Under the pieces are notes generated by a model. It searched no databases. It was not told the origin of the DNA and worked only from the letters and a program-made list of their open reading frames with translations. A DNA stretch of 36,148 nt from a virus: positions 1 to 36,148 of the IMG/VR virus record IMGVR_UViG_3300010374_000004. One strand, 5' to 3'. The stretch's first letter is position 1, and each line of letters opens with the position of its first letter. Positions 5,055 to 13,161 of the stretch are shown one piece after another. A program made the translations under genes and the position numbers.

Positions 5055-6600
5055 CCCCAAGGTCCTGGCCGCCCAGGTCGAGCTGGCCCAGCGCATCCTG
5101 GCCAAGCGCCACCTGATCCCGTTCACGCAGCGCATCAACCCCCGCTACAGCGCCGGCTGGGTCCATCAGGACATCGCCCGGCGCCTGGAGCGCTTCTCGC
5201 GTGAGGTCGCCGAGGGCAAGAGCCCGCGCCTGATGATCCTGATGCCCCCGCGGCACGGGAAGTCGGAGCTGGCCAGCCGCATGTTCCCGGCCTGGCACCT
5301 GGGGCACTACCCCGAGCACGAAATTATCGCCTGCTCGTACAACGTGTCGCTGGCCATGTCCTTCAGCCGCAAGGTCAAGGAGGTGCTGGTCGACCCGAGC
5401 TACCAGAGCGTCTTCACCACCCGCCTGCACCCTGACTTCCAGGCCAACGAGGAGTGGGGCATTGCCGGCACGCGCGGGGGCTACGTGGCCGCCGGCGTGG
5501 GCGGCGGTATCACGGGTAAGGGCGCGCACGTCCTGCTCATCGACGACCCGATCAAGAACGCCGAGGAGGCAGACAGTGCTGATGTCCGCGAAAAGCTGTG
5601 GGACTGGTACGGCTCGACTGCTTACACGCGTCTTGCACCTGGTGGCGGCGTCCTCGTCATCCAGACCTGGTGGCATGACGACGACCTGGCAGGCAAGCTC
5701 CAGACCGCCATGGCTTCTGACCCCGAAGCCGACCAGTTCGAGATCGTCAAGTACCCCGCCATCGCCGAGCACGACGAGTACCTGGACGACGAGACGGACC
5801 TGATCGTCTATGACGAGCCGCCGGCGTCGGGCCGGATGCTGCGCAAGAAGGGCGAGGCCCTCCACCCGGAGCGCTACGACCTGGTCAAGCTCAACCGCAT
5901 CCGCAAGACGATCCCGAACCGCTTCTGGGCCGCCCTGTACCAGCAGAACCCGGTGCCTGACGACGGCGCCTACTTCACGAAGGAGCAGTTCCGCCAAGGG
6001 CCGCTGCCGCCGCTCAAGCGCGCCAACGTCTACGTGGCTTTCGACTTCGCCATCAGTGAGAAGAAACACAACGACTACACCGTCGGATCGGTCGGTCTTC
6101 AGGACGAAAACGACATCCTGCACGTCGCCGACATGGTCCGCTTCAAGAGCGGCGACGCCTTCTTCATCGTTGAATCTATCTTGAATCTTTGCCAGAAATG
6201 GTATAGTCCGAACCTGATCTTGGGCATGGAGGACGGCCAGATCTACCGCGCGATCGAGTCGCTTCTGAAGAAGCGCATGCGAGAGCGGAAGTTCTATCCG
6301 TCCGTCGTGCTCTTGAAACCCATCACCGACAAGCAGGCCCGAGCCCGACCGCTCCAAGGCCGTATGCAGCAGGGGATGGTGAGCTTCGCTGAAGGTGCTG
6401 GGTGGTACGACGCCGCTCGCACGGAGATGCTCCGATTTCCGACCGGCGTGCACGACGACCAAGTCGACTCGCTGGCCTGGATGACGACCATGGCGGTGGG
6501 TCGAGAGCCACCCCGAGCACAGCAGGCGAAGCCAATGAAGTCGTGGAAAGACAAAGTCCGGAGTCTGATGGGTGGTGGCGGCAGCCACATGACCGCGTGA
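4816..6600 (+). CDS. terL: Terminase large subunit, ATPase and nuclease
   Basis: The packaging motor: the N-terminal ATPase drives DNA into the procapsid and the C-terminal RNase H-like nuclease cuts the concatemer. Numbered from the ATG at 4816, Walker A is PPRHGKS (144-150), Walker B VLLIDDP (239-245), and likely metal-binding acidic residues are D410 (AFDFAIS), D473 (GMEDGQ) and D547/D548 (HDDQVDS). The family-like sequence begins only near residue 80 (PDPKVLAAQVELAQ). The first 60-70 residues are an unusual Ser/Thr/Lys/Ala-rich run with poor third-position C/G preference, read opposite the 84-residue ORF, so the true start is uncertain (TTG near 5002 is an alternative). The ATG at 4816 overlaps the terS stop as TGATG. 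Confidence 0.92.
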   Translation: MASSTKTRSTSSSTSRSKTRATAKSASSVKKGAAKTSSASGSKVGRTQAPAPSPRSAAGGAPLRGCAPAAPPAPAAPKPDPKVLAAQVELAQRILAKRHLIPFTQRINPRYSAGWVHQDIARRLERFSREVAEGKSPRLMILMPPRHGKSELASRMFPAWHLGHYPEHEIIACSYNVSLAMSFSRKVKEVLVDPSYQSVFTTRLHPDFQANEEWGIAGTRGGYVAAGVGGGITGKGAHVLLIDDPIKNAEEADSADVREKLWDWYGSTAYTRLAPGGGVLVIQTWWHDDDLAGKLQTAMASDPEADQFEIVKYPAIAEHDEYLDDETDLIVYDEPPASGRMLRKKGEALHPERYDLVKLNRIRKTIPNRFWAALYQQNPVPDDGAYFTKEQFRQGPLPPLKRANVYVAFDFAISEKKHNDYTVGSVGLQDENDILHVADMVRFKSGDAFFIVESILNLCQKWYSPNLILGMEDGQIYRAIESLLKKRMRERKFYPSVVLLKPITDKQARARPLQGRMQQGMVSFAEGAGWYDAARTEMLRFPTGVHDDQVDSLAWMTTMAVGREPPRAQQAKPMKSWKDKVRSLMGGGGSHMTA

Positions 6601-6607
6601 GGCGCCG

Positions 6608-6970
6608 ATGACTGACCACGCCGCCCAGCTCGTTGCCCGCCTTTTCGCCGCCCGCACCGCGGCGCACATGGCGCACTTCAAGACCCGCTCCTACGCCGCG
6701 CACGTCGCGCTGCAGGCGTTCTACGAAGACATCGTCGAGGCCGCGGACTCGTTCTGCGAGGCCTATCAGGGCCTGTTCGCCGTGATCGACGAATACCCGG
6801 AGGTGCCCGTCCCCGCAGCCGACCCGCTGATCTTCCTGGTCGACCTGGTGGACTGGCTCAAGGCGAACCGCACCAACGTCTGCGCAGGAGAGACGGCCCT
6901 CGAGAACATCGTGGACGAGGCCATCGCGACGACCGCGCAGACCCTCTACAAGCTGCGATTCCTCAAGTGA
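6608..6970 (+). CDS. DUF5856-like phage protein (120 aa)
   Basis: A 120-residue helical protein with a GAGG site five bases before the ATG. The sequence AHMAHFKTRSYAAHVALQA followed by FYEDIVEAADSFCEAYQG resembles the DUF5856 family, small phage proteins with conserved His, Glu and Asp residues on helices, somewhat reminiscent of ferritin-like bundles. Metal binding is conceivable through H20, H23, H32 and the downstream Glu/Asp residues, but this is inference. It sits between terL and portal with almost no spacing, a common location for this family in podovirus genomes. The assignment is from memory of the pattern. Confidence 0.65.
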   Translation: MTDHAAQLVARLFAARTAAHMAHFKTRSYAAHVALQAFYEDIVEAADSFCEAYQGLFAVIDEYPEVPVPAADPLIFLVDLVDWLKANRTNVCAGETALENIVDEAIATTAQTLYKLRFLK

Positions 6971-6978
6971 GGCCCTGA

Positions 6979-9132
6979 ATGCCCATCGATAACGATCTGG
7001 CGACCAAGGTCTGGACGCGCTACTCCTGGGCCCGCGACAACGGGCACGCCAAGTACATCGAGAAGGCCGACAAGTGCGACGCCTTCTTCCGCGGCGACCA
7101 ATGGGACCGCGCCGACAAGGCTCGTCTGGACCTCGTGCGCCGCCCGGCGCTGACCATCAACAAGATCATCTCGACCGTCAGCACCGTGATGGGCGAGCAG
7201 ATCTACAACCGCGCGGAGACGAGCTTCCGCCCACGCAACGGCTCGCCGTCGCAGACCGCCGACATCCTCAACAAGGTCTTCAAGCAGATCGCTGACAACA
7301 ACCAGCTCGACTGGAAGCGCAGCGACATGTTCGCCGACGGGATCATCACGTCGCGCGGCTTCCTGGACGTGCGGATCGACTACAACGACAGCATGCAGGG
7401 CGAGGTTCGCATCGAGAACCTGAACCCCAAGAACGTCGTGATCGACCCGGACGGCGAGGAGTACGACCCGGACAGCTGGGGCGAGATCTTCACGACGAAG
7501 TGGGTCACCGCCGACGACATCGCCGTGCTGTACGGCAAGGAAGAGGCTGAGCTGCTGCGCAACCGCGACCAGAGCTACTTCCCGTTCGGCTACGACAGCA
7601 TCCAGGCCTACCGCGACCGCTTCGGCGAGCGCTTCAACCCGATGTACGGCGGCGGCCACGACTTCTCGGCCGTGGTGCGCAACATCCGCCTCATCGAGCG
7701 CCAGCACCGCACCCTGGACACGCAGAAGCACTTCGTCAGCCCCGAGACGGGCGACATGCGGCCCATCCCGGACGACTTCGACCGCAACCGGATCGCCTGG
7801 TTCGTCGAGAAGTTCGGCTTCCAGGTCACGAAGAAGCTCGTGCGCCGCATCCGCTGGAGCGTGATCGCCGACAACGTGCGCCTGCACGACGACTGGAGCC
7901 CGTACAAGCACTTCACGGTGGTGCCGTTCTTCCCGTACTTCCGCCACGGGCAGACCATCGGCATGGTCGAGAACCTGCTGGGCAGCCAGGAGCTGCTCAA
8001 CAAGGCCACCAGCCAGGAGCTGCACGTTGTCAACACGACGGCGAACAGCGGCTGGAAGGTCAAGGCCGGCGCGCTGACGAACATGACCGTCGAGGAGCTG
8101 GAAGAGAAGGGCGCCCAGACCGGCCTCGTGCTCGAAGTCAACGAGATGGACGCCGTCGACAAGATCCAGCCCAACCCGGTGCCAACGGGCCTCGACCGCG
8201 TGTCCTACAAGGCCGAGGAGCACATCAAGGGCATCTCGGGCGTGTCCGACAGCATGCAGGGCTTCGATCGCGAGGACGTGGCGGCCAAGGCCATCGACAA
8301 GAAGCGCCAGGCCGGCTCCACGAACCTGGTCAAGCCGCTGGACAACCTGACCCGCAGCGACTTCATCCTCGCCCGCAACGTCCTGGACCTGATCCAGGAG
8401 TTCTACAGCGAGGAGCGCGTGCTCACGATCACCAAGGACGCTGTCACCGGCGAGACCGAGGACTTGACGATCAACCAGGTCATCGAAGAGACCGGCCAGG
8501 TGCTCAACGACCTCACCCTGGGCGAGTACGGCGTCGTCATCACGAGCGTGCCGCACCGCGAGACGCTGGAAGACAGCCAGTTCGAGCAGGCCGTGGCCCT
8601 CAAGGAGCTGGGCGTGGCCATCCCGGACGAGGTGCTCATCAACTCCAGCCGCCTGATGAACAAGGCCGACATCATCAAGCAGATCCGCGCCGCCAGCGAG
8701 AGCCCCGAGGCCCGCGCCGCCGCCGCGCTGCAGCAGCGCGCCCAGGCCGCCGAGGTCGGCAAGATCGAGGCCGAGGCAGCGAACAAGCACGCCGACGCCC
8801 AGCTCAAGGGCACGAAGGCCCAGAAGACGCTCGTCGAGACCCAGGTGCTGGCCAACACGCCTATCGAGGGGCCGGAGGCGCCCCAGGACAACAGCCACGA
8901 GCTGGCCAAGACCGCCGCCGAGATCGACCTCAACGAGCGCCGGTTCGAGCACGAGCGCGAGATGGACTACGCCGAGCTGGCGATGAAGCGCGAGCAGCAG
9001 CAGACCGACACCGCACTGAAGGTCCGCGAGCAGCAGCAGAACGCGCTCCTGCGCCGCCAGCAGGCCAATGCACAGGCTGCAGCCGCAGCCCAAGACCCGC
9101 GGGGCCGTCAACCCACCGCATCCCTGCGGTGA
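6979..9132 (+). CDS. Portal protein (P22-like)
   Basis: A 717-residue protein, the size and sequence style of P22-type portals. Twelve copies would form the ring at one capsid vertex through which TerL pumps DNA and to which tail proteins attach. Family-like stretches include AFFRGDQWDRADKARLD and RPALTINKIISTVSTVMG near the N-terminus, GFLDVRIDYNDSMQGEVRIE, and PKNVVIDPDGEEYDPDSW. The C-terminal 150 residues are Ala/Gln/Glu-rich and coiled-coil-like (MKREQQQTDTALKVREQQQN), analogous to the barrel region of P22 portals. GAGG lies seven bases before the ATG. It follows terL and the DUF5856-like gene in the usual packaging order. Confidence 0.9.
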   Translation: MPIDNDLATKVWTRYSWARDNGHAKYIEKADKCDAFFRGDQWDRADKARLDLVRRPALTINKIISTVSTVMGEQIYNRAETSFRPRNGSPSQTADILNKVFKQIADNNQLDWKRSDMFADGIITSRGFLDVRIDYNDSMQGEVRIENLNPKNVVIDPDGEEYDPDSWGEIFTTKWVTADDIAVLYGKEEAELLRNRDQSYFPFGYDSIQAYRDRFGERFNPMYGGGHDFSAVVRNIRLIERQHRTLDTQKHFVSPETGDMRPIPDDFDRNRIAWFVEKFGFQVTKKLVRRIRWSVIADNVRLHDDWSPYKHFTVVPFFPYFRHGQTIGMVENLLGSQELLNKATSQELHVVNTTANSGWKVKAGALTNMTVEELEEKGAQTGLVLEVNEMDAVDKIQPNPVPTGLDRVSYKAEEHIKGISGVSDSMQGFDREDVAAKAIDKKRQAGSTNLVKPLDNLTRSDFILARNVLDLIQEFYSEERVLTITKDAVTGETEDLTINQVIEETGQVLNDLTLGEYGVVITSVPHRETLEDSQFEQAVALKELGVAIPDEVLINSSRLMNKADIIKQIRAASESPEARAAAALQQRAQAAEVGKIEAEAANKHADAQLKGTKAQKTLVETQVLANTPIEGPEAPQDNSHELAKTAAEIDLNERRFEHEREMDYAELAMKREQQQTDTALKVREQQQNALLRRQQANAQAAAAAQDPRGRQPTASLR

Positions 9133-9157
9133 CCCGCACAACCACCCGGAGAGAACG

Positions 9158-10195
9158 ATGAAACTGCACTGGATCTTCAACCGCTTCATGGGGCCTGCCG
9201 GCGACGACCTGAGCACCGGCGGTGGTGCGGCCGACGACTACGGCAACGACTTCACCCCGACCGGCCCGGACGCTGACGGCGCCGGCGAGGGCAGCGAGGG
9301 CGCCCCCAAGGACGCTCCCAAGGACGCTCCCAAGGACGAGCCCAACCCCTTGCGCGAGGCCGCCGAGACCCCGCCGGAGGGCGAGACGGACCCTGAAGGC
9401 GAGACGGACCCCGAAGGCGAGGGTGAGGGTGAGGGCAAGACCAAGAAGGGCGCCCGCATCCCGCTGAGCCGCCACGAGAAGATCCTGGCCAAGGAGCGCG
9501 AGCGTCGCCAGGAGCTGGAGCGCCAGGTCGCTGCGTTCCAGCAGGGTCAGAAGGTCGCCGAGGTGAACGCCGACATCACGAAGATCGAAGACAAGATCGT
9601 CGACCTCGAGAAGCAGTACAACGAAGCCATGGGCAACGGCGACGTGGCCGAGGCCACGAAGTTGATGCGCGAGCTGCGCACCCTGGACCGCCAGGTGGTC
9701 GAGGCCCGTGCTGAGATGCGCGCAGCCGCGGCCGAGGCCCGTGCCGTCGAGCAGGTGCGCTACTCGACCGCTCTGGAGCGGATCGAAGAGAGCTTCCCGG
9801 TGCTGAACCCGGACCACGAGGACTTTGACGGTGAGATCCTGCAGGACGTGGCCGACCTGAAGGCCACCTACGAGCGCCGCGGCATGACGCCCACCCAGGC
9901 CCTGCAGAAGGCCGTCAAGAAGCTCGTGGACGTCGACACCCGCGCCCAGCGTGACGCCACCGAGGTGCAGCCCCGCGTGAAGGCCGAGGACTTGGCCGCC
10001 AAGCGCAAGAAAGAGGCCGTCACGAAGGTCGTGGACGCCACCAAGCGCACGCCCCCGAGCACCGCCCGCGTCGGCATGGACGCCGACAAGCTGGGCGGCG
10101 GCATCTCGGCCAAGGACGTCATGAAGATGAGCCACGCCGACTTCTCGAAGCTGACGGACGAAGAGCTGTCCCGCATGCGCGGCGACGAGTTCTGA
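9158..10195 (+). CDS. Scaffold-like head assembly protein
   Basis: A 345-residue highly acidic, helical protein between portal and capsid genes, the position and composition of an internal scaffolding protein that guides shell assembly and leaves or is degraded. The start is the ATG at 9158 (MKLHWIFNRF) after CGGAGAGA. The N-terminal third is disordered, with tandem PKDA units (about residues 49-60) and GETDPE/GEGEGE repeats (about 75-92). A long coiled coil follows (RHEKILAKERERRQELERQ, then DITKIEDKIVDLEKQ). The C-terminus (ISAKDVMKMSHADFSKL, then TDEELSRMRGDEF) is a conserved-looking helix typical of capsid-binding ends of scaffolds. No protease motif is visible. Confidence 0.75.
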   Translation: MKLHWIFNRFMGPAGDDLSTGGGAADDYGNDFTPTGPDADGAGEGSEGAPKDAPKDAPKDEPNPLREAAETPPEGETDPEGETDPEGEGEGEGKTKKGARIPLSRHEKILAKERERRQELERQVAAFQQGQKVAEVNADITKIEDKIVDLEKQYNEAMGNGDVAEATKLMRELRTLDRQVVEARAEMRAAAAEARAVEQVRYSTALERIEESFPVLNPDHEDFDGEILQDVADLKATYERRGMTPTQALQKAVKKLVDVDTRAQRDATEVQPRVKAEDLAAKRKKEAVTKVVDATKRTPPSTARVGMDADKLGGGISAKDVMKMSHADFSKLTDEELSRMRGDEF

Positions 10196-10208
10196 TCGGG
10201 AGACGACC

Positions 10209-10613
10209 ATGATGCACATCACTTCCCCGCGCACCGACGACAACGCCATCGAGCAAGAGATCCAGGCCAAGGGGCTGACCGCGCCGCGCGTGACGCCTGC
10301 TGACGTTGAGGCCAACATCAGCGCCGAGTTCTATTTCACGGCCGATGACGGGATCGAAGGCTCGAGGGCGCGAGGGCAGCTTTGCGCCATCCGCCGAGAT
10401 GACAGGATGGCCTCCACTGCCACCAGCCTCCTGACGTTCTGCGTGCTCGTCCTCAAGAACGGCTTCACCGTCACCGGCGAGTCGGCCTGCGCCAGCCCTG
10501 AGAACTTCGACGCCGAGGTGGGCCGCAAGATCGCCCGCGCCAACGCGGTCAACAAGATCTGGCCCCTGATGGGCTACGCCCTGAAGGAAAAGCTCGCCGG
10601 AGGTGCCAAATGA
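10209..10613 (+). CDS. N4 gp49 / Sf6 gene 66 family protein
   Basis: A 134-residue protein whose second half strongly resembles the phage family named after N4 gp49 and Sf6 gene 66: STATSLLTFCVLVLKNGFTV, then TGESACASPENFDAEVGRKI and ARANAVNKIWPLMGYALKEK. The key conserved residues (C of the FCVL motif, NGF, TGES, NFD, WPL.GY.L) are all present. The biochemical function of the family is not known to me; members usually occur as small accessory genes. Two tandem ATGs begin the ORF after GGGAG, and it overlaps the next gene by ATGA. Its insertion between scaffold and capsid is unusual for a family often found in early regions. Confidence 0.85.
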   Translation: MMHITSPRTDDNAIEQEIQAKGLTAPRVTPADVEANISAEFYFTADDGIEGSRARGQLCAIRRDDRMASTATSLLTFCVLVLKNGFTVTGESACASPENFDAEVGRKIARANAVNKIWPLMGYALKEKLAGGAK

Positions 10614-10975
10614 GCAACGACCTGACCCTGGCCATCGCACGCGTGGCCCACGAAGTGAACCGCGCCTACTGCATGGCGCTCGGCGATTTCTCCCAGCCCG
10701 TCTGGGAGGACGCCCCGCAGTGGCAGAAGGACAGCGCCATCGCCGGTGTCGAGATGCACCTGGCCGACCCGCATGCCGGGCCCGAGGCCTCGCACAAGGC
10801 CTGGATGAAGAAGAAGCTGAACGAGGGCTGGAAGTACGGGGCCTACAAGGACCCGGAGAACAAGCTGCACCCGTGCATGGTGCCGTTCGGCGACCTGCCG
10901 CCCGAGCAGCGGGCCAAGGACTACATCTTCATGGGCGTGGTGCGTGCCATTGCACGCGAGCAGGCCCGCGACTGA
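10610..10975 (+). CDS. RyR-domain-like phage protein
   Basis: A 121-residue protein matching the phage branch of the RyR domain family: IARVAHEVNRAYCMALGD, SQPVWEDAPQWQKDSAIAGV, then SHKAWMKKKLNEGWKYG, PENKLHPCMVPFGDLP and KDYIFMGVV. Conserved Trp, His, Pro and the GWxYG and HPC motifs are all visible. RyR-type domains are small ligand- or interaction-modules; in phages their target is not established. GGAGG lies seven bases before the ATG, inside the end of the preceding gene, so the two are coupled. A strong terminator follows 21 bases after its stop. Confidence 0.85.
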   Translation: MSNDLTLAIARVAHEVNRAYCMALGDFSQPVWEDAPQWQKDSAIAGVEMHLADPHAGPEASHKAWMKKKLNEGWKYGAYKDPENKLHPCMVPFGDLPPEQRAKDYIFMGVVRAIAREQARD

Positions 10976-10996
10976 CCCTCGCTCGCTGACCGACAA

Positions 10997-11030
10997 AGAA
11001 ACGACGCCTCTGGCGTCGTTTCTCGTTTTT
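10997..11030 (+). terminator. Strong intrinsic terminator before the capsid gene
   Basis: A 12-bp perfect stem (10997-11008 with 11012-11023), a three-base loop TCT, and CGTTTTT immediately after. It is a textbook rho-independent terminator separating the packaging/scaffold unit from the capsid gene, so capsid expression must come from readthrough or a separate promoter in 11031-11166. Confidence 0.9.
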
Positions 11031-11166
11031 CGATTACACTTCGATCTGTCGGTAAGGCAAGGCACGATAGCCCTTCCACTTTTCCGCCCCGTCAGAGCGA
11101 CATCTGAGCAAGCAGTGGTCCGTCCGCGGATCGTTTCTCGTTCAAAGATTTGGAAAGGATGCCATC
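11031..11166 (+). promoter_or_regulatory. Capsid gene leader with probable promoter
   Basis: A 136-base leader between terminator and capsid gene. The 12-mer TCGTTTCTCGTT occurs at 11131-11142 and also in the terminator at 11015-11026; its core is the reverse complement of 4189-4198 in the terS control region. A clear consensus sigma70 promoter is not seen: TTACAC at about 11034 lacks a partner at the right distance. The ribosome site is GGAAAGGA, seven to eight bases before ATG. The long leader and strong site fit high-level capsid expression. Confidence 0.4.
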
Positions 11167-12273
11167 ATGGCATTGACCAATTTCGCTGCTCTGACCTCGG
11201 AGCAGAAGACCGTCTGGTCGCGCGACCTGTGGAAGCAGGCTCGCAACATGTCCTTCGTCAACAAGTTCCTGGGCAACGGCCCGAACTCGATGATTCAGCA
11301 CATCACGGAGCTGAAGAAGTCGGAGAAGGGCGCTCGCGCCGTGATCACCCTGCTGGCTGACCTGGTCGGCGACGGCGTTGCCGGCGACCGCACCCTGGAA
11401 GGCAACGAAGAGGCGATGCAGTCCTTCGACCAGGTGATCCGCATCGACCAGCTGCGTCACGCCAACCGCCACGAGGGTCGCATGGCCGACCAGAAGTCCG
11501 TGGTCGAGTTCCGCAACAACAGCCGCGACGTGCTGGCCTACTGGCTCGCCGACCGTATCGACCAGATGGCGTTCTTGACGCTGTCGGGTGTGTCGTACGG
11601 CAAGACCAACACCGGCGGCAACCGCGTGGGCTCGGACCTGCAGTTCCTGGAGTTCGCCGCCGACGTGTCGGCCCCGACCGCGAACCGCCGCCTGCGTTGG
11701 GACGGCACCGCCAAGGCCCTGGTTGCCGGCGCTGCCACCTCCGGCCTGGCCGCCACCGACACCCCGACCTGGAGCATGTTCGTCCAGCTGAAGGCCTACG
11801 CCAAGGAGCGCTACATCCGCGGCGTGATGGATGGCGGCGAGGAGACCTTCCACGCCTTCCTGTCGCCCACGGCCTTCGCCAAGCTGAAGCAGGACCCGGA
11901 CTACATGCTGAACCTGCGTCACTCGCAGCAGCGTGACAAGAACGAGGCGCTGTTCAGCGGCAGCTCGGTCAAGATCGACGGCATCTACCTGCACGAGTTC
12001 CGCCACGTCTACAACACCCGTGGCGCGGCCGCCGGCAGCAAGTGGGGCGCGACCGGCAACGTGGACGGCTGCCAGATCCTGTTCTGCGGCGCTCAGTCGC
12101 TGGGCATGGCCGACATCGGCGCCCCGTACTGGGAGGAGAAGGGCTTCGACTACGAGAACCAGCAGGGTATCTCGGTCGGCAAGATCCTGGGCTTCAAGAA
12201 GCCGACCTTCCAGACCATCTACGAGAACAGCACCGAAGACTTCGGCGTGATCTCGTGCTACGTCGCTCAATAA
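11167..12273 (+). CDS. Major capsid protein, N4 gp56-like
   Basis: A 368-residue protein resembling the N4 gp56 family of HK97-fold major capsid proteins. Typical features are the N-terminal LTSEQKTVWSRDLWKQARNM and SFVNKFLGNGPNSMIQ, the stretch KSEKGARAVITLLADLVGDG, EEAMQSFDQVIRIDQLRHAN, and VVEFRNNSRDVLAYWLADRI. The C-terminal part contains LHEFRHVYNTRG and ILFCGAQSLGMADIG, typical of the family's P-domain end. No N-terminal cleavage sequence is evident. It would form the icosahedral shell around the scaffold. Codons are strongly biased to C-ending forms, consistent with high expression. Confidence 0.92.
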   Translation: MALTNFAALTSEQKTVWSRDLWKQARNMSFVNKFLGNGPNSMIQHITELKKSEKGARAVITLLADLVGDGVAGDRTLEGNEEAMQSFDQVIRIDQLRHANRHEGRMADQKSVVEFRNNSRDVLAYWLADRIDQMAFLTLSGVSYGKTNTGGNRVGSDLQFLEFAADVSAPTANRRLRWDGTAKALVAGAATSGLAATDTPTWSMFVQLKAYAKERYIRGVMDGGEETFHAFLSPTAFAKLKQDPDYMLNLRHSQQRDKNEALFSGSSVKIDGIYLHEFRHVYNTRGAAAGSKWGATGNVDGCQILFCGAQSLGMADIGAPYWEEKGFDYENQQGISVGKILGFKKPTFQTIYENSTEDFGVISCYVAQ

Positions 12274-12286
12274 GGAGGGTACGACC

Positions 12287-12727
12287 ATGCCGCAACTCCG
12301 CAAGAACAGCGCCCGCCAGTACCCGCTGGTGGCTGAGTTCACCTTCAGTCTGACGGACACCATGGTGGCCACCGACGGCGCTGTGCGCGCCTTCGGCGCC
12401 GGCGGTGCCTCCGCGGTCTTCGACGCGATCAACCTGCCCACCAACGCCGTCCTCATCGGCGGTGAGGTGGTCGTGGAGACCGCATCGAACGACTCGGGTA
12501 CCGCCACCGTCGCCGTCGGCGACTCGGGCAACGCGACCCGCTACCTGGCCGCCACGTCGATCAAGGCCGCCGGCCGTACCGCCCTGGTGCCCACCGGCTA
12601 CCGCGGCAACGGCGAGGACCTGCGCCTGACGTTCGCCAACGCTGGCGGCAACGCCACCGCGGGCACCGTCACCGTGCGCGCGCTCTACACCATCACGGGC
12701 CGCTCCCACGAGGTGCAGCCGAACTGA
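12287..12727 (+). CDS. Putative capsid decoration protein
   Basis: A 146-residue protein translated from an excellent AAGGAGGG site, 14 bases after the capsid stop. The sequence is rich in Gly, Ala, Thr and Val with alternating beta-strand patterns (VLIGGEVVVETASNDSGTAT, then LAATSIKAAGRTALVP, GTVTVRALYTI) and lacks charge clusters, consistent with an all-beta surface protein. Strong translation signals and location directly behind the capsid gene point to an abundant head protein such as a decoration or cement protein. No specific family is recognised, so the role is inferred from context. Confidence 0.65.
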   Translation: MPQLRKNSARQYPLVAEFTFSLTDTMVATDGAVRAFGAGGASAVFDAINLPTNAVLIGGEVVVETASNDSGTATVAVGDSGNATRYLAATSIKAAGRTALVPTGYRGNGEDLRLTFANAGGNATAGTVTVRALYTITGRSHEVQPN

Positions 12728-12743
12728 TCGTCGCGTTGAAATG

Positions 12744-12766
12744 AACGGGGCTTCGGCCCCGTTCTT
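12744..12766 (+). terminator. UUCG-loop hairpin, partial terminator
   Basis: An 8-bp perfect stem (12744-12751 with 12756-12763) closed by TTCG, giving the very stable C(UUCG)G tetraloop, followed by CTTCC. The T-tract is short, so it probably attenuates rather than stops transcription, giving more capsid and decoration mRNA than downstream tail mRNA. It may also protect the 3' end of the capsid message. Confidence 0.6.
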
Positions 12767-12780
12767 CCAGGAGAACCCAC

Positions 12781-13161
12781 ATGAAATTCAAGCTGCACCG
12801 CACGCTGACCGTGCCCACCACGAAGGGCCACGTCATCGACTTCGTCAAGGGCGAGCTGACCTACGTGCCGCCCGAAGCCTACAACGACGTGATCGCCGTC
12901 GGCGCCATCCCCGAGAGCGAGCTGCCCGAGGACGAGAAGTCGACCACGGACGAGCCCACCGACCCGGCAGAGCGCCAGGCCGCTGTGTTCGCTGCGTTCG
13001 AGGCCATCGTGCTGAAAGGCGCCCGTGAAGACTTCGCTGCCTCCGGCGCCCCCGGCGGCAAGGCCGTGAACTCCGTGCTGGGCTGGGGCCTGCCGAGCCA
13101 GGAGCGCCTGCGCTACTGGAACGCGTTCGTCGAAGCTCGCGGCGAAGCCAAGGCTGACTGA
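12781..13161 (+). CDS. Hypothetical virion-region protein (126 aa)
   Basis: A 126-residue protein, MKFKLHRTLTVPTTKGHVID at the start, with AGGAG eight bases before the ATG. The N-terminal 45 residues have short beta strands and resemble small head-completion or capsid-associated proteins in tone only; an acidic linker (ELPEDEKSTTDEPTDPAE) follows, then a helical domain (QAAVFAAFEAIVLKGAREDF, then GWGLPSQERLRYWNAFVEA). It overlaps the adaptor gene by TGATG. Its place between capsid and adaptor genes suggests a head-completion or connector role, not provable here. Confidence 0.65.
   Translation: MKFKLHRTLTVPTTKGHVIDFVKGELTYVPPEAYNDVIAVGAIPESELPEDEKSTTDEPTDPAERQAAVFAAFEAIVLKGAREDFAASGAPGGKAVNSVLGWGLPSQERLRYWNAFVEARGEAKAD

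Noticed and set aside
4924-6681. 585-codon antisense ORF opposite terL
   Set aside because: Spans the terL catalytic motifs on the other strand and has typical shadow composition.
6946-9216. 756-codon antisense ORF opposite the portal gene
   Set aside because: Mirrors the portal reading frame; low-complexity Leu/Val/Gly/Asp composition and no start signal.
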